Source: Candidatus Eremiobacteraceae bacterium
GTDB lineage: Bacteria; Vulcanimicrobiota; Vulcanimicrobiia; Eremiobacterales; Eremiobacteraceae
Length of the DNA: 42,113 bases
Assembly (NCBI GenBank): GCA_035314825.1
Contig: DATFYX010000043.1
Span: 1-42,113, forward strand
Direction of reading: 5' to 3'
A program made the position numbers and the translations under genes. Of this stretch, positions 7,711 through 18,936 are shown in pieces; positions within the stretch are counted from its first letter, which is position 1, and the number at the start of each line of letters is the position of its first letter. The notes beneath the pieces are model-generated. The model worked only from the letters and a program-made list of their open reading frames with translations. It made no database searches and was not told the DNA's origin.

Positions 7711-8442
7711 TTACGCGTGCTGCCGCTGGGCGGCCGGCGTCAGCGGCATCCCCAGGCGCAGGCGCACGATGTCGCGGATCGTCTTGAGGATGACCTTGGG
7801 TGTGGCGCCCTTCGAAACGCCGGTCGTGCGGGGATAGTGATGCACGCCGATCTCTTTGATAGGCACGCCTGCGCGCCCCAGCTTGATGAGCAGCTCGGAA
7901 CTGATGAACGCGCCGTTGGACTCGAGCTCGACCGCGCCCAACGTCTCGCGCCGGAAGAGCTTCCACGCGCAGTCGATGTCGCGGATGCGCAGGCCGAACA
8001 TCGTCCAGATGACGAGCCGGTACGTGCGCGCGATGACCAGCCGGTGCCACGGGTCGCTGCGCTTGATGCGGTAGCCGGCGACGACCGGCGCGCCGTGCGC
8101 AAGCTCGAGCGTCGCCGGCAGCTCGTCGAGATGGAACTGCCCGTCCGCGTCCGAGAAGAACACGAAATCCTTGGTCGCGCTCGCAAAACCCGTGCGCAGC
8201 GCTGCTCCGTAGCCGCGATTGACTTCATGGCGCACCAGGCGCACGCGCGGGTCCTTTGCGGCGAGCGCGCTGACGATGTCAGCGGTCGCATCTTTGCTGC
8301 CGTCGTCCACGACGATGACTTCGAAGTCCGAGACGTCGCGCTGCGCCGCCGCGACCGCGTCGCGTACGGTGCGCTCGATGATCCCTTCTTCGTTGAACGC
8401 AGGGAAGAAGATCGACAGCGACCCTGCGGGCTGTTCGCTCAC
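7711..8442 (-). CDS. DPM1-like family 2 glycosyltransferase (polyprenyl-phosphate sugar synthase)
   Basis: 243 residues with a GT-A fold: FFPAFNEEGIIERTV, VIVVDDGSKDAT, NRGYGAALRTGF and FFSDADGQFH (the DxD metal/nucleotide-sugar motif), then DIDCAWKLFRRETL. It lacks C-terminal membrane helices, like the soluble DPM1 type. Such enzymes move mannose or glucose from a nucleotide sugar to a polyprenyl phosphate on the inner membrane face. GTG 8442 lies one base after the stop of the giant GT-C gene, so the two are coupled. The product would be the donor for the PMT domain encoded upstream. Whether the sugar is mannose is not visible in the sequence. Confidence 0.88.
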   Translation of the reverse strand: MSEQPAGSLSIFFPAFNEEGIIERTVRDAVAAAQRDVSDFEVIVVDDGSKDATADIVSALAAKDPRVRLVRHEVNRGYGAALRTGFASATKDFVFFSDADGQFHLDELPATLELAHGAPVVAGYRIKRSDPWHRLVIARTYRLVIWTMFGLRIRDIDCAWKLFRRETLGAVELESNGAFISSELLIKLGRAGVPIKEIGVHHYPRTTGVSKGATPKVILKTIRDIVRLRLGMPLTPAAQRQHA

Positions 8443-8443
8443 G

Positions 8444-11400
8444 TCAGATCCAACCGATGCAGTTTTCTTTCTGCCCAGTCGCACAGCCTGAGGGGAGCCA
8501 CATGTGGCTGTACCAGTTCTGATAGGTGATCGGCACGGCGCCCAAGATCGGGTAGAAGTACACGAAGCCGACCAAGCAGAGCGCCAGATACGCGGCTGCG
8601 GCCAAGCGCACGGCGAAGGGCCGGTTGGGCTCTTCGCCGGCGGTACGATGCGCCCAGCGCCACAGCCGGACGATGACGTACACCGTGCACAGACACAGCA
8701 GCGCCGTGTTGTTGTAGATGTTGTATTGGAAGTCGATGCGCGGCGAGCCGACCCACGGCAACCAGTGCAAGAAGCAGGCCGCGACGACGATCAACATGCC
8801 CTTGTGGCGTTCGCGCCACGCCAGCCAGCCGGCCAGCGGAATCGTGATGAGCCCAGCCACCCACACGAAGGGATTGGGGAGCGACAGCACCTCGGCCACG
8901 ATCTGCACGGGATCGCTCGGCTTGGTGAAGGTGTGATAGTAGTACGACACCGGGCGGATATCGAGCGGCCAATACCACCACGGCGAGGCGTAGACGTGGG
9001 TGGCGATCAGATCGTGGTGGTAGCGGTACATGCCGTACTGCGAGCTGAGGATATCCTGGAACGTCTGACCCAGCGTGAAGTACGGGATGTAACACGCAGC
9101 GTACATCAAGATGCCGATGAGCACCACGCCGGCGAGGAACAGCGGGAAGCGCCAGCTCAAGGGGTTGCCCCAGAGCAATCGCCGCGGCAACTCCAGCTTC
9201 ACGCCGGCGTCGCGCCAGCGCCAATACGCGGGCAGGAAGGCCTGGCCGGAGATGAGCACCGCGGCGAGCATGATCGTCGCGATGTCGAACAGCCCATACC
9301 ACTTGCTCGCGCATACCGCACCGAGCGAGAGACCGGTGAGCACGAGCCACGGCCCCCAGCGCTGCTGATCGAAGAACTCGACGCCGCCGTGCACGCCGCG
9401 GATCGATCCATCCGCCTGCCAGCGCACCGTCGTATCCCCCTCAGTCGCCGTAGCACCATCCGACGCCCACACGACTTTTTGCACGCCGTCATCCCATGTG
9501 GCGTTCTTGAGCGGCCGCTGTTCGCCCGACGGAAACGTCAGCGTGTTGCTTTGGGCCACAGTGCCGTCGGGATACACGACGACCTGCCCCTGTTGCCGTT
9601 CGTGCAACAGCCTGCGCGCCCATAACGCGCAGAACGCAGCCAGCAGCGCGACGAAGATAAGGTATGCATACCAAGGCGGCCCGGCCGGCGATATGCTGAT
9701 GTCGTAATGTTTGACCTCAAACCAGACGAACGCGACGATCGCGATGAAGACGCCGACGAGCGCGAGGTCGGATGCTCGGTCCGGATAGCTGCCGTCGCGA
9801 CGGCGCACGATCTGGCCCGCGGTGAAGAACCGATAGGCGCAATACAGCGAGCACAGCGAGAACAATCCGATGAAGATGTCCGGCAGCGCGGTGCGCGCCT
9901 GCACGAACCAGAATCCGCTGGCCATGAGCAGCAGCACCGCAGCCACCGCCGCGGCGGTCGAGGCGAACATGCGCTTCGCGAACGCGTAGAGCACGGGCAC
10001 GGTTGCGATGCCGGCCAGCGCGCAGGCGATGCGCGAGCTGACCGGATCGCCGATCTGATCGTCGACGAAGAACTTGCCGAAGCCCACCCCGCTGCGCACC
10101 AACCACGCGCCGAACGCCGGCAGCGCGATCTGGAAGAACCATGCCGTGGCCGCCATGATCAGCTTGGTCAGGGGCGGGTGAGTCGATTCGAAGACCACTT
10201 GGTGGTGCAGATATTCCTGCGCCGAGCGCGCGTAGTAGATCTCGTCGAAGATGCGCTCGTTCGGCAGCCCTATGCGATAGAGCAAGAGCAATGCCGCGGC
10301 CGCCGTCAACCCGGCGACGATCAGCCAATCGGTGCGTGTGAACCCGACGAGGCCTTCGAGCAGCTGCGGGCTGCGGCGCGGCGGCGCCCGCTCTCCGGCG
10401 ATCCCGCCGCGGAACCACTCTTTGACTTTGACGTCGAACTCCTCGATCAGATAAATGCTGGCGACCGCGAAGAAGCACAGCACGTTGACGATCGAGAGGG
10501 AGTGCACGAGCACCGGGCTCAGATCCGCGCTCGGCGTCTTCAGATAGTACAGTCCATAGAAAAGGTCGACCAAGAACGTGCACGCGAGCGCGACGGTGAC
10601 GACGCGCTGCACCGCGCCGAGCGGCCGCACGAGCACGATGAGCACGATGGCGGTGAAGAGGTAGCGCTCGTGCATGCGGGTGAGCAGCATGAAGTAGCCG
10701 AGCATCGTGAGGAAGCACGCAGAGATGAAGCTGTTCTCGGCATCGGCGCGCGAGACGTCGGGACCGGTCGTGCGCCATTGGCGCAACGCGAAGGCGATGA
10801 GGAATCCCGTGAAGATGCCGACGCCCCACATCCACAGCGGTCCGAGGTTGGCATGCAGGCCGAAGAGGTTCAACTGGACCGGCTGCATGTCGGACTGCCA
10901 GAAATCGTTCTTCATCGAGTACAGATTGAACGCGTTGACCGAGTTGTACGGGTAGCCGTCGCGGCCGCGCGCGTACGTGCCGTACAGCCATTGGAAGAGC
11001 GCGAGCGGAGAGCGGTCGCTCGTGAACGGCGCGGTGCCGAGGTAGGCGACCAGTCCGGTCACGACCGGGATGGCGGCGAGGCGCCAGGTGAGCCCTTGCC
11101 GGCGTATCTGCCACAGCACGAACAGCGGCACCACCGCGATCGGATGCGGTTTGATGAGGATCGCGAAGGCCAGCGCGGCCCACGCGAACTCGAACCGGCC
11201 GGTGAGCGCGAGATAGATCGCCCACACGAGGAAGAGCGCGGCCACCGAGTCGGCCTGGCCCCAGTACGCTGAAAGAAACGCGATGTCCGGATTCAGCGCT
11301 GCGATGATGGCGGCGCCGACCAGCGCGGTCCGCAGATCCCAGTTGCGCCGCATGATGAGATAGGTCAGATAGACCAACCCGATGTCGGCGAGGATCGCCG

Positions 11401-11812
11401 GCATCTTGACCGAGATCAGCAGCGTGTCGAGGCCGTGCTTGGCGAGGCCCATCCAATCGAGCAGCCAGTGCAGGCCCGCCGCGCCCCACAAGAACAGCAT
11501 GTAGCCCGGCGGATAGTCGATGAACTGGACGTGCGTGTAGAACCCGCTCGGGCCGTATTTCGCAAGCACGAGCAGCCAGTTCTCGAACGTCGCGATGTCG
11601 GTCGCATGGCCGATGAGCCCGATCGGGAGAAGCCGCAAAACGAACGCCGCCACGCAGAGGGCGGCGATGTTCACGATCTCGTGGCGGCTCAGCGGGGTGC
11701 CGGCGGCTCCCGAGTCGCCGTTTCCCCCGGTGCTCACGACCTTTGGACGCCCGTCTTGACCCGACGCGGGCGGCTTGGCCTGCTTCGCGGCTGCGGCCTT
11801 ACGCTGTGACAC
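8444..11812 (-). CDS. Tandem GT-C glycosyltransferase: mannosyltransferase-like half fused to a PMT (GT39) half
   Basis: 1122-residue polytopic membrane protein with two GT-C halves. Residues 45-460 form one: an acidic loop after the first helix (ATDIATFENW, Asp72), YPPGYM (100-105), YWGQAD (183-188), KPHP (221-224) and RMHERYLF (379-386). Residues 495-1115 form a protein O-mannosyltransferase-like half: FDEIYYARSAQEYL with the Asp-Glu pair (523-524), HPPLTK (545-550), ASKWYGLF, and the conserved four-helix C-terminal PMT region from about 880. An insertion at about 738-815 is predicted extramembrane and beta-rich. The first 45 residues are a Lys/Ala/Gly-rich tail. GTG 11812 has AGGAG about 13 bases upstream. 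It probably transfers lipid-linked sugars to secreted proteins. Typical bacterial PMTs have only the second half. Confidence 0.85.
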   Translation of the reverse strand: MSQRKAAAAKQAKPPASGQDGRPKVVSTGGNGDSGAAGTPLSRHEIVNIAALCVAAFVLRLLPIGLIGHATDIATFENWLLVLAKYGPSGFYTHVQFIDYPPGYMLFLWGAAGLHWLLDWMGLAKHGLDTLLISVKMPAILADIGLVYLTYLIMRRNWDLRTALVGAAIIAALNPDIAFLSAYWGQADSVAALFLVWAIYLALTGRFEFAWAALAFAILIKPHPIAVVPLFVLWQIRRQGLTWRLAAIPVVTGLVAYLGTAPFTSDRSPLALFQWLYGTYARGRDGYPYNSVNAFNLYSMKNDFWQSDMQPVQLNLFGLHANLGPLWMWGVGIFTGFLIAFALRQWRTTGPDVSRADAENSFISACFLTMLGYFMLLTRMHERYLFTAIVLIVLVRPLGAVQRVVTVALACTFLVDLFYGLYYLKTPSADLSPVLVHSLSIVNVLCFFAVASIYLIEEFDVKVKEWFRGGIAGERAPPRRSPQLLEGLVGFTRTDWLIVAGLTAAAALLLLYRIGLPNERIFDEIYYARSAQEYLHHQVVFESTHPPLTKLIMAATAWFFQIALPAFGAWLVRSGVGFGKFFVDDQIGDPVSSRIACALAGIATVPVLYAFAKRMFASTAAAVAAVLLLMASGFWFVQARTALPDIFIGLFSLCSLYCAYRFFTAGQIVRRRDGSYPDRASDLALVGVFIAIVAFVWFEVKHYDISISPAGPPWYAYLIFVALLAAFCALWARRLLHERQQGQVVVYPDGTVAQSNTLTFPSGEQRPLKNATWDDGVQKVVWASDGATATEGDTTVRWQADGSIRGVHGGVEFFDQQRWGPWLVLTGLSLGAVCASKWYGLFDIATIMLAAVLISGQAFLPAYWRWRDAGVKLELPRRLLWGNPLSWRFPLFLAGVVLIGILMYAACYIPYFTLGQTFQDILSSQYGMYRYHHDLIATHVYASPWWYWPLDIRPVSYYYHTFTKPSDPVQIVAEVLSLPNPFVWVAGLITIPLAGWLAWRERHKGMLIVVAACFLHWLPWVGSPRIDFQYNIYNNTALLCLCTVYVIVRLWRWAHRTAGEEPNRPFAVRLAAAAYLALCLVGFVYFYPILGAVPITYQNWYSHMWLPSGCATGQKENCIGWI

Positions 11813-11866
11813 GACTCGTTGCGTTCTCCTGATGGGACGTTTGGAACCTGCCGCTCGGGCGTCTGA

Positions 11867-12865
11867 TCAGGCGGCCGGCGCGCTCCAGTCGTCGACGAAG
11901 CGCCGCAGCGGCTCACTGCCGCCGGCGTGCGCCGTGGCGCGCGCGAAGTAATCGGCTGCGGCGCTTTCGGCGGCCTCGCGAGCGCCACCGCGCTCGAGGG
12001 CGCCGCGTATATCTTCTATATCGGCCGGCGCGACGGCATCGCCATCTTTCGCGTAGACGCGCGCGATGATCTTGCCCGCGCCCTCAGCGTCGTGGGAAGC
12101 GGCCCACACGATCGGGTAGGTGTGTTTGCGACGCGCGATGTCGCCGCTACCGCTTTTGCCCGTCGATTCGCGCGGCCCCCAAATCCCCAGTACGTCATCG
12201 CGGATCTGGAAGCCCAGGCCGAAGAGCCGCCCGAACTCGGCGCAGCGCTCGACCTCCGCTTCGTGCGCGCGCGCGAGCGACGCGCAGCGCGCGCCCAGCG
12301 AAGCGGCGCACGCGAACAACGCGGCGGTTTTGCCCTCGATCATCTCCAGATATTCGGTCGGGGTCACCTGTGCGGCGCCCTCCGCCGCCAGATCGAGCGC
12401 TTGGCCTTCGCACATGCGCACGTGCGCGCGCGCCAGGTCCCCGAGCATGGCCTGCGTGACGCTTGCATCGAGGCGAGTCGTCTCCTGGAGGGCTGCGTAC
12501 GCGAGGGCGCCGACCGCATCGCCGGCGTTGATGCCGTGGGCGATGCCGAACTTGGCCCACAGCGTCTCGCGCCCGCGCCGCAGCCGGTCGCCGTCTTCGA
12601 TGTCGTCGTGGATCAGCGAATAGTTATGGAGCAGTTCGATCGCCGCGCAGGCCGGCAATGCGTCCTCGAGCTGCGCCCCGAGGGATGCGGCGGCGGCGAG
12701 CACCAAACGCGGCCGCAGGCGCTTCCCGCGGCGGACCTCCGCGCCGAAGTGATGCGCGATCTGCTGCGCGAGCGGACCGCTGTTCGCGTGGGCGTGCAAA
12801 AAACGCTCGAGATGGCGCTCGAAATCCTCGAGCGCGCGCTCGTCGGCTAAGCCGCCGGAAACCAC
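11867..12865 (-). CDS. Polyprenyl (trans-prenyl) diphosphate synthase
   Basis: About 332 residues. Condenses isopentenyl diphosphate onto an allylic chain. The first Asp-rich motif is LIHDDIED (DDxxD), preceded by GKRLRPRL; the second is FQIRDDVLGIWG, the DDxxG variant seen in some actinobacterial enzymes, followed by TGKSGSGDIARRKHTYPIV. No ATG or strong ribosome-binding site marks the start; GTG 12865, overlapping the ispH end by 19 bases, gives a family-like N-terminus. Product chain length (C15-C50) cannot be decided. Placed between ispH and the glycosyltransferases, it could make the lipid carrier for undecaprenyl-type sugars. Confidence 0.87.
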   Translation of the reverse strand: MVSGGLADERALEDFERHLERFLHAHANSGPLAQQIAHHFGAEVRRGKRLRPRLVLAAAASLGAQLEDALPACAAIELLHNYSLIHDDIEDGDRLRRGRETLWAKFGIAHGINAGDAVGALAYAALQETTRLDASVTQAMLGDLARAHVRMCEGQALDLAAEGAAQVTPTEYLEMIEGKTAALFACAASLGARCASLARAHEAEVERCAEFGRLFGLGFQIRDDVLGIWGPRESTGKSGSGDIARRKHTYPIVWAASHDAEGAGKIIARVYAKDGDAVAPADIEDIRGALERGGAREAAESAAADYFARATAHAGGSEPLRRFVDDWSAPAA

Positions 12866-13689
12866 TCGCGCAGCTTTTGCTCGACTTCGTCCGCCAAGAA
12901 TCCGGGCGTGGATGCGCCCGTCGCGATGCCGACGCGCTCGGCGCCGTTGAACCATTCGCGCTGCACGTCGCCGGCGTTCTCCACCAGATGCGCTTTGGCG
13001 CCTTCGGCCTCGGAGATCTCCGCCAGATGGCGCGTGTTGGCCGACTTCGAACCGCCGACGACGATCATCACGTCGACGTCGCGCGCCAGCTCGCGCGCGG
13101 AGAGCTGCCGGCCTTGCGTGTCCGGGCAGATCGTGTTGTAGATGCGCGTCTCGTAATTGATGGCCGCGATCTTGGCGACCAGCTCTTTGAACTTGTCCTC
13201 GTTGAGCGTGCTCTGCGAGACGATCGCGATGCGGCGCATCTTGCGGATCTGCGATTCGTCCTGCGGCCACTCGTTGAGCACGACCGCGCCGGGCACGTGG
13301 CCGGCGATGCCGCGCACTTCGGGGTGATTCGGATCGCCCAAGATGATGACGCTGCGGCCTTCTTCTTGCAGCTTCTTGGCCAGCTTCTGGGTGCGCGTCA
13401 CCATCGGACAGGTGGCGTCCACGACACGCAAGCCTTTGGCTTCCGCGTGCTCGAGGGTCTGCGGCGGCAACCCGTGCGCGCGCACGAACAACGTTCCCGA
13501 TCCGATGTCGTCGACCGATTCGGCGTTTTTGAGACCGCGTTGCTCGAGCTCTTTGACGATGAGCGGATTGTGGACGATGTTGCCCATGGTATGCACGTCG
13601 CCGCGCTGCGCCGTTTCGGCGAGCGCCTTCTTGTACGTGAGCTCCACTCCGAAGCAGAACCCCTGGGTGCGCGCCTTGAGTATCTCCAT
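12847..13689 (-). CDS. ispH: 4-hydroxy-3-methylbut-2-enyl diphosphate reductase
   Basis: 280 residues. Last enzyme of the MEP pathway, an iron-sulphur protein that makes IPP and DMAPP. The three cluster-binding cysteines are in place: Cys12 in GFCFGV, Cys94 in DATCP and Cys188 in NTICPDT. VRAHG, GDPNHPEV and VVGGSKSANTRHL are the other conserved blocks. ATG 13689 lies five bases after the plsC stop. Its product feeds the prenyl synthase encoded immediately downstream. The cmk-plsC-ispH order is shared with many Firmicutes. Confidence 0.97.
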   Translation of the reverse strand: MEILKARTQGFCFGVELTYKKALAETAQRGDVHTMGNIVHNPLIVKELEQRGLKNAESVDDIGSGTLFVRAHGLPPQTLEHAEAKGLRVVDATCPMVTRTQKLAKKLQEEGRSVIILGDPNHPEVRGIAGHVPGAVVLNEWPQDESQIRKMRRIAIVSQSTLNEDKFKELVAKIAAINYETRIYNTICPDTQGRQLSARELARDVDVMIVVGGSKSANTRHLAEISEAEGAKAHLVENAGDVQREWFNGAERVGIATGASTPGFLADEVEQKLREWFPAA

Positions 13690-13694
13690 CGCTC

Positions 13695-14288
13695 CTACGG
13701 CTTGCTCAGCTCATCGATCGCGGCCGACAATTGCCCGGTCCACGCTTCGATTTCCGCCTTCGTGGCTTTTCGCGCGCTTCCCTGGAGCACGATCGGCTTG
13801 CCTATGCGCACTTCGACATGACTGCCGCGCAAGCGCTTCGTCGCAAGCGTGGTCCGGACCAGACCGACGGGCACGACTGGGCAGTGCGCGGTCGCGGCCA
13901 GCAAGACGGCGCCTCCTTTGGCCTTGGCATCACCAGTGACATTGCGCGTGCCCTCCGGGAAGATGCCGACGACGCCGCCTTCCTTTAGTATGCGCAACGC
14001 GCGCCGGAACGACCCGATGTCGGCGCTGTCGCGCGAGACCGGGAACGCGTGCACCTTGTCGATCAGGTACCCGAGCAGCGGGATCTTGAAGAGCTCTTCT
14101 TTGGCCATGAAATGGATGGTGCGCGGGAACCACGTGCCGAGCAGCGGCGGGTCGAGAAATGAGCGGTGGTTGGCCGCGACGACCAACGGGCCATCCATCG
14201 GCACGTTCTCCTCGCCGCTCACTTTGACGTCGAACGCAAAGCGCGTCGATGGCCGCAGCGCCGTTTTGACCATGCCGTATAGACTCAC
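13695..14288 (-). CDS. plsC: 1-acylglycerol-3-phosphate O-acyltransferase (PlsC-type)
   Basis: 197 residues, a short PlsC. It acylates lysophosphatidate to phosphatidate at the membrane. The catalytic HX4D motif is NHRSFLD (His41, Asp46), and FPEGTRN (110-116) binds the glycerol phosphate. A hydrophobic N-terminal stretch may lie on the membrane. GTG 14288 overlaps the cmk stop (GTGA), so it is translationally coupled. With plsX elsewhere in the window, it completes part of phospholipid synthesis. Confidence 0.93.
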   Translation of the reverse strand: MSLYGMVKTALRPSTRFAFDVKVSGEENVPMDGPLVVAANHRSFLDPPLLGTWFPRTIHFMAKEELFKIPLLGYLIDKVHAFPVSRDSADIGSFRRALRILKEGGVVGIFPEGTRNVTGDAKAKGGAVLLAATAHCPVVPVGLVRTTLATKRLRGSHVEVRIGKPIVLQGSARKATKAEIEAWTGQLSAAIDELSKP

Positions 14289-14977
14289 TGTCTCATGCCT
14301 GGCGCGCGCGCGCCGCGCACGCGGCGTTCGAGCTCATCGACGACCTCGTCGAGCGTCATCGCCGTCGTATCGATCACGATCGCGTCGGGCGCTTTCGCCA
14401 GCGGCGACGCCTCGCGTTCGCTGTCGCGCGCGTCGCGGCGCTCGATCTGCGCGCGCAGCCGCTCGCGGTCCACACTTACACCGCGCGCCTCCAGCTCGCG
14501 CAGACGGCGGTCGACGCGCGCCTCGAGCCCCGCCGTGAGAAAGAACTTGGCCGTCGCGTCGGGCAGGATCACGGTGCCGATGTCGCGCCCCGCCATCACC
14601 ACGCTGCGCTTGTACGCGAACGCGCGTTGCGCGGGCACGAGCCGCTCGCGCACGCCGGCCATCGCCGCCAGCGGCGACACCGCGCGCGAGACCTCGGTCG
14701 TGAACAGCTCCGAGCCGAGTTCGCGGCCGCCGGCGACGATCACCGCGCGCCCGGCGGGTCCTGGTGCGACGATCGACGGCGTCTCGCGATCGAGCAGCGC
14801 GAGAACGCCCGGCTCGTCGTCAGGCACGGCGCCGCGTTCGAGCGCCAGCCACGCGACCGCCCGGTACAACGCGCCCGTGTCCAAGAACGCGCACTGCAGC
14901 CGCTGTGCGAGGCGAGCGGCGACCGTGCTCTTGCCGGACGCGACGGGCCCGTCGATGGCGATCTGGAGCGGCTCCAT
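14285..14977 (-). CDS. cmk: Cytidylate kinase
   Basis: 230 residues from ATG 14977, close to the usual length. It phosphorylates CMP/dCMP. The P-loop is GPVASGKST near residue 10, followed by FLDTGALYRA (nucleotide-binding) and AGRDIGTVILPDA. A longer reading to TTG 15004 is possible but less like the family N-terminus. It is the first gene of the long minus-strand run down to thiL and is divergent from hutH; the 160-bp gap contains a palindromic repeat. Confidence 0.95.
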   Translation of the reverse strand: MEPLQIAIDGPVASGKSTVAARLAQRLQCAFLDTGALYRAVAWLALERGAVPDDEPGVLALLDRETPSIVAPGPAGRAVIVAGGRELGSELFTTEVSRAVSPLAAMAGVRERLVPAQRAFAYKRSVVMAGRDIGTVILPDATAKFFLTAGLEARVDRRLRELEARGVSVDRERLRAQIERRDARDSEREASPLAKAPDAIVIDTTAMTLDEVVDELERRVRGARAPGMRQ

Positions 14978-15066
14978 GTTCTTCACTGGCGTGGGGCGTT
15001 CCAATCCTTTGCGAAGTGCGAGCGGATGCGCGCTTCTCTTGCGCGAACGTCAAGCGGCCGAAAGTA

Positions 15067-15106
15067 GTCGACCGTTCCATCGGTCGAATAAATTCGACCG
15101 CTCCAT
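15067..15106. repeat. Dispersed palindromic element, copy 2 (one and a half units)
   Basis: A half unit GTCGACCGTTCCAT (15067-15080) is followed by a full unit at 15081-15106 with palindrome GGTCGAATAAATTCGACC and tail GCTCCAT. It lies between divergent cmk and hutH, a non-coding position where a simple terminator would not be needed. Confidence 0.85.
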
Positions 15107-15138
15107 TGGCGATTCAGCGTTAGGGTGGGATACGGATT

Positions 15139-16667
15139 GTGCTGACCTCTCCCCTCGTCCACATCGATGGGACCAACTTGACGATTCCGCTTGTCAAGAG
15201 CATCGCAGCAGGCGCCGTCGACGTCAAGCTCGACGACAGCGTGCGTCCGCTCGTGCAAGCAGGGCGCGACCTCGTCGAGCGCACGGTCAAAGCGGGCCAG
15301 CAGATCTACGGCGTCACGACGGGCTTCGGGCGGCTCAAGAGCGTCATGATCGACCCCAAAGACGCGATCGAACTGCAGCGCAATCTCGTGCTCAGCCATT
15401 GCACCGGCGTCGGCGAGCCGCTGCCCGAGGACGCGACCCGCGCATCGGTGCTGCTGCGCGCGCACTCGCTGGCGCGCGGCTACTCGGGCGTGCGCGTCGA
15501 GATCATCGACCTGCTGCTCGAGATGCTCAACCGCCACGTCTCGCCGATCATCCCGTGCAAAGGTTCGGTCGGCGCGTCGGGCGATCTCGCGCCGCTCGCG
15601 CACATGGCGCTGGTGCTCATCGGCGAAGGCGAAGCCCTGTTCGAGGGCGAGCGCCTGAAGGGCGCCGAGGCGCTCAAGGCCGCGGGCCTCAAGCCGATCA
15701 CGCTGTCGTATAAGGAAGGGCTTGCGCTGATCAACGGCACGCAGATCATGACCGGCATCGGCGCGCTGGCCGCGCACCGCGCAGGCCTGGCGTGCAAGGC
15801 GGCGGACATCGCCGGCTCGATGAGCCTGGAGGCGTTTTTCGGAACCGCAGCGGCGTTCGACGAACGCCTCAACGCGTTGCGGCCCCATCCCGGCCAGGCG
15901 CGCGTGGCCGCCAACATGCGCCACATGCTGCGCAATTCAGGCATCCTCGCCTCGCACGTCGATTGCGATCGCGTGCAGGATCCGTATTCTTTCCGCTGCA
16001 TCCCGGTCGTGCATGGAGCGGTGCGCGACGCGATGCACGCGGTCGAGAACACGCTGGTCATCGAGATGAACTCGGTCACGGACAATCCGATCGTCATCCC
16101 TGAAGATGGATCGTTCTTGACGGGCGGCAATTTCCACGGCGAGCCGGTGGCGCTGGTGATGGACTATCTTTCGATGGCGCTCACCGAACTGGGCTCGATC
16201 GCCGAGCGACGCATCTACAAACTGCTCGAAGGGCTCGAAGGCCTGCCGCCGTTCTTGTCCGAGGGCCACGGTTTACACAGCGGTTACATGCTGGCGCAAT
16301 ACACCGCAGCGGCGTTGGTGTCCGAGAACAAGACCCTGTCCTATCCGGCGTCGGTCGATTCGATCCCGACGTCCGCCGGCCAAGAAGACCACGTCAGCAT
16401 GGGCACCATCTCAGCGCGCCAGTGCGAGCAGGTGGTCACGAATCTGGAGAACGTCATCGCCATCGAGCTGCTCGAGGCGGCGCAGGCGCTCGACTTCCGC
16501 GCGCCGCTGCGCTGCGGCCAAGGCACGGCCGTGGCCCACGCGCTGATCCGCGAGCGCGTTCCGCACCTGCGCGAGGACCGCATATTGAGCGAAGACATCG
16601 CCGCGGCACGCGAGCTCTTGACCAGCGGGGACCTCGTCCGCGCGGTCGAGGCCGAGATCGGCGTTCT

Positions 16668-16671
<4 letters not shown>
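15139..16671 (+). CDS. hutH: Histidine ammonia-lyase
   Basis: 510 residues, normal for HutH. It converts L-histidine to urocanate and ammonia. The Ala-Ser-Gly tripeptide that forms the MIO cofactor is at 146-148 within [22 protein letters not shown] holds the catalytic Tyr, and NPI, FHGEP and [13 protein letters not shown] are also conserved. The start is GTG 15139, with GGGTGGGA about ten bases upstream. The stop overlaps the hutU start (GTGA). Confidence 0.96.
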
Positions 16672-18313
<1,642 letters not shown>

Positions 18314-18326
<13 letters not shown>

Positions 18327-18859
18327 ACCCGCCCGACGAACCTGCACCGATCCGCGTGGTCGTCAATCCGGATCCGTCAGAGGCCGCACGCGTCCAGACC
18401 CGCCTGTTCCTGCGCAGCCCGTTGGGTGTCGCTTTCGTCGCGCTCGTGGTCATCGTCTGTCTCCCCATCGCAGCGTTCGGCTTCTGGTTGATCTTCGTCC
18501 GGCAGCAATACGTCGTCGGGACGTTCTTTGCGGTGTTCGCCTGCGCGCTGTTGGTGATGTGGCCGCTTCGCTTTCCCGCGGCGATGGCTAAGCGCATCGA
18601 GAAAACGCTGGCCGCGGAGCCGGGCGAACGGGCGCTCACGTTCTCGACCCAGGGCGTCGACTCCAAGACGCCGCACACCGAGGCGCACGTCGATTGGACG
18701 GCGGTGAAAGGCGCGCGCACGGTTCCGGAGGGGCTTCTCTTGCACATCGGCCGCACAAGATTTTTCGTCTCAAAGCGGAATTTCGCGAGCCCCGCAGAGT
18801 ACGACCGAGCGATCCAGCTTATCGGCAGCATGATCGGCGCGCGCGCATCGTTCGGATAA
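18314..18859 (+). CDS. YcxB-like two-helix membrane protein
   Basis: About 181 residues from TTG 18314 (GTG 18356 would give 167). A short N-terminal strand ([23 protein letters not shown]) precedes two transmembrane helices at about 37-61 and 66-86. A soluble C-terminal domain has the YcxB-like pattern: [20 protein letters not shown], then [24 protein letters not shown]. The family's function is unknown. It directly follows hutU, perhaps overlapping it, but nothing ties it to histidine use. Start is uncertain because neither candidate has a ribosome-binding site. Confidence 0.7.
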
Positions 18860-18936
18860 ACATCGCATCGAGTGCCGATGCTGGGAGCGCTGCCCGAAAG
18901 ATTTTCGGCGATGATTTCGGCAGCGTTTCGTAGGCG

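Noticed and set aside
9707-11272. Plus-strand frame of over 500 codons opposite the GT-C gene
   Set aside because: Glu/Arg/His/Asp-rich shadow composition with no domain; the minus-strand membrane protein explains the sequence.
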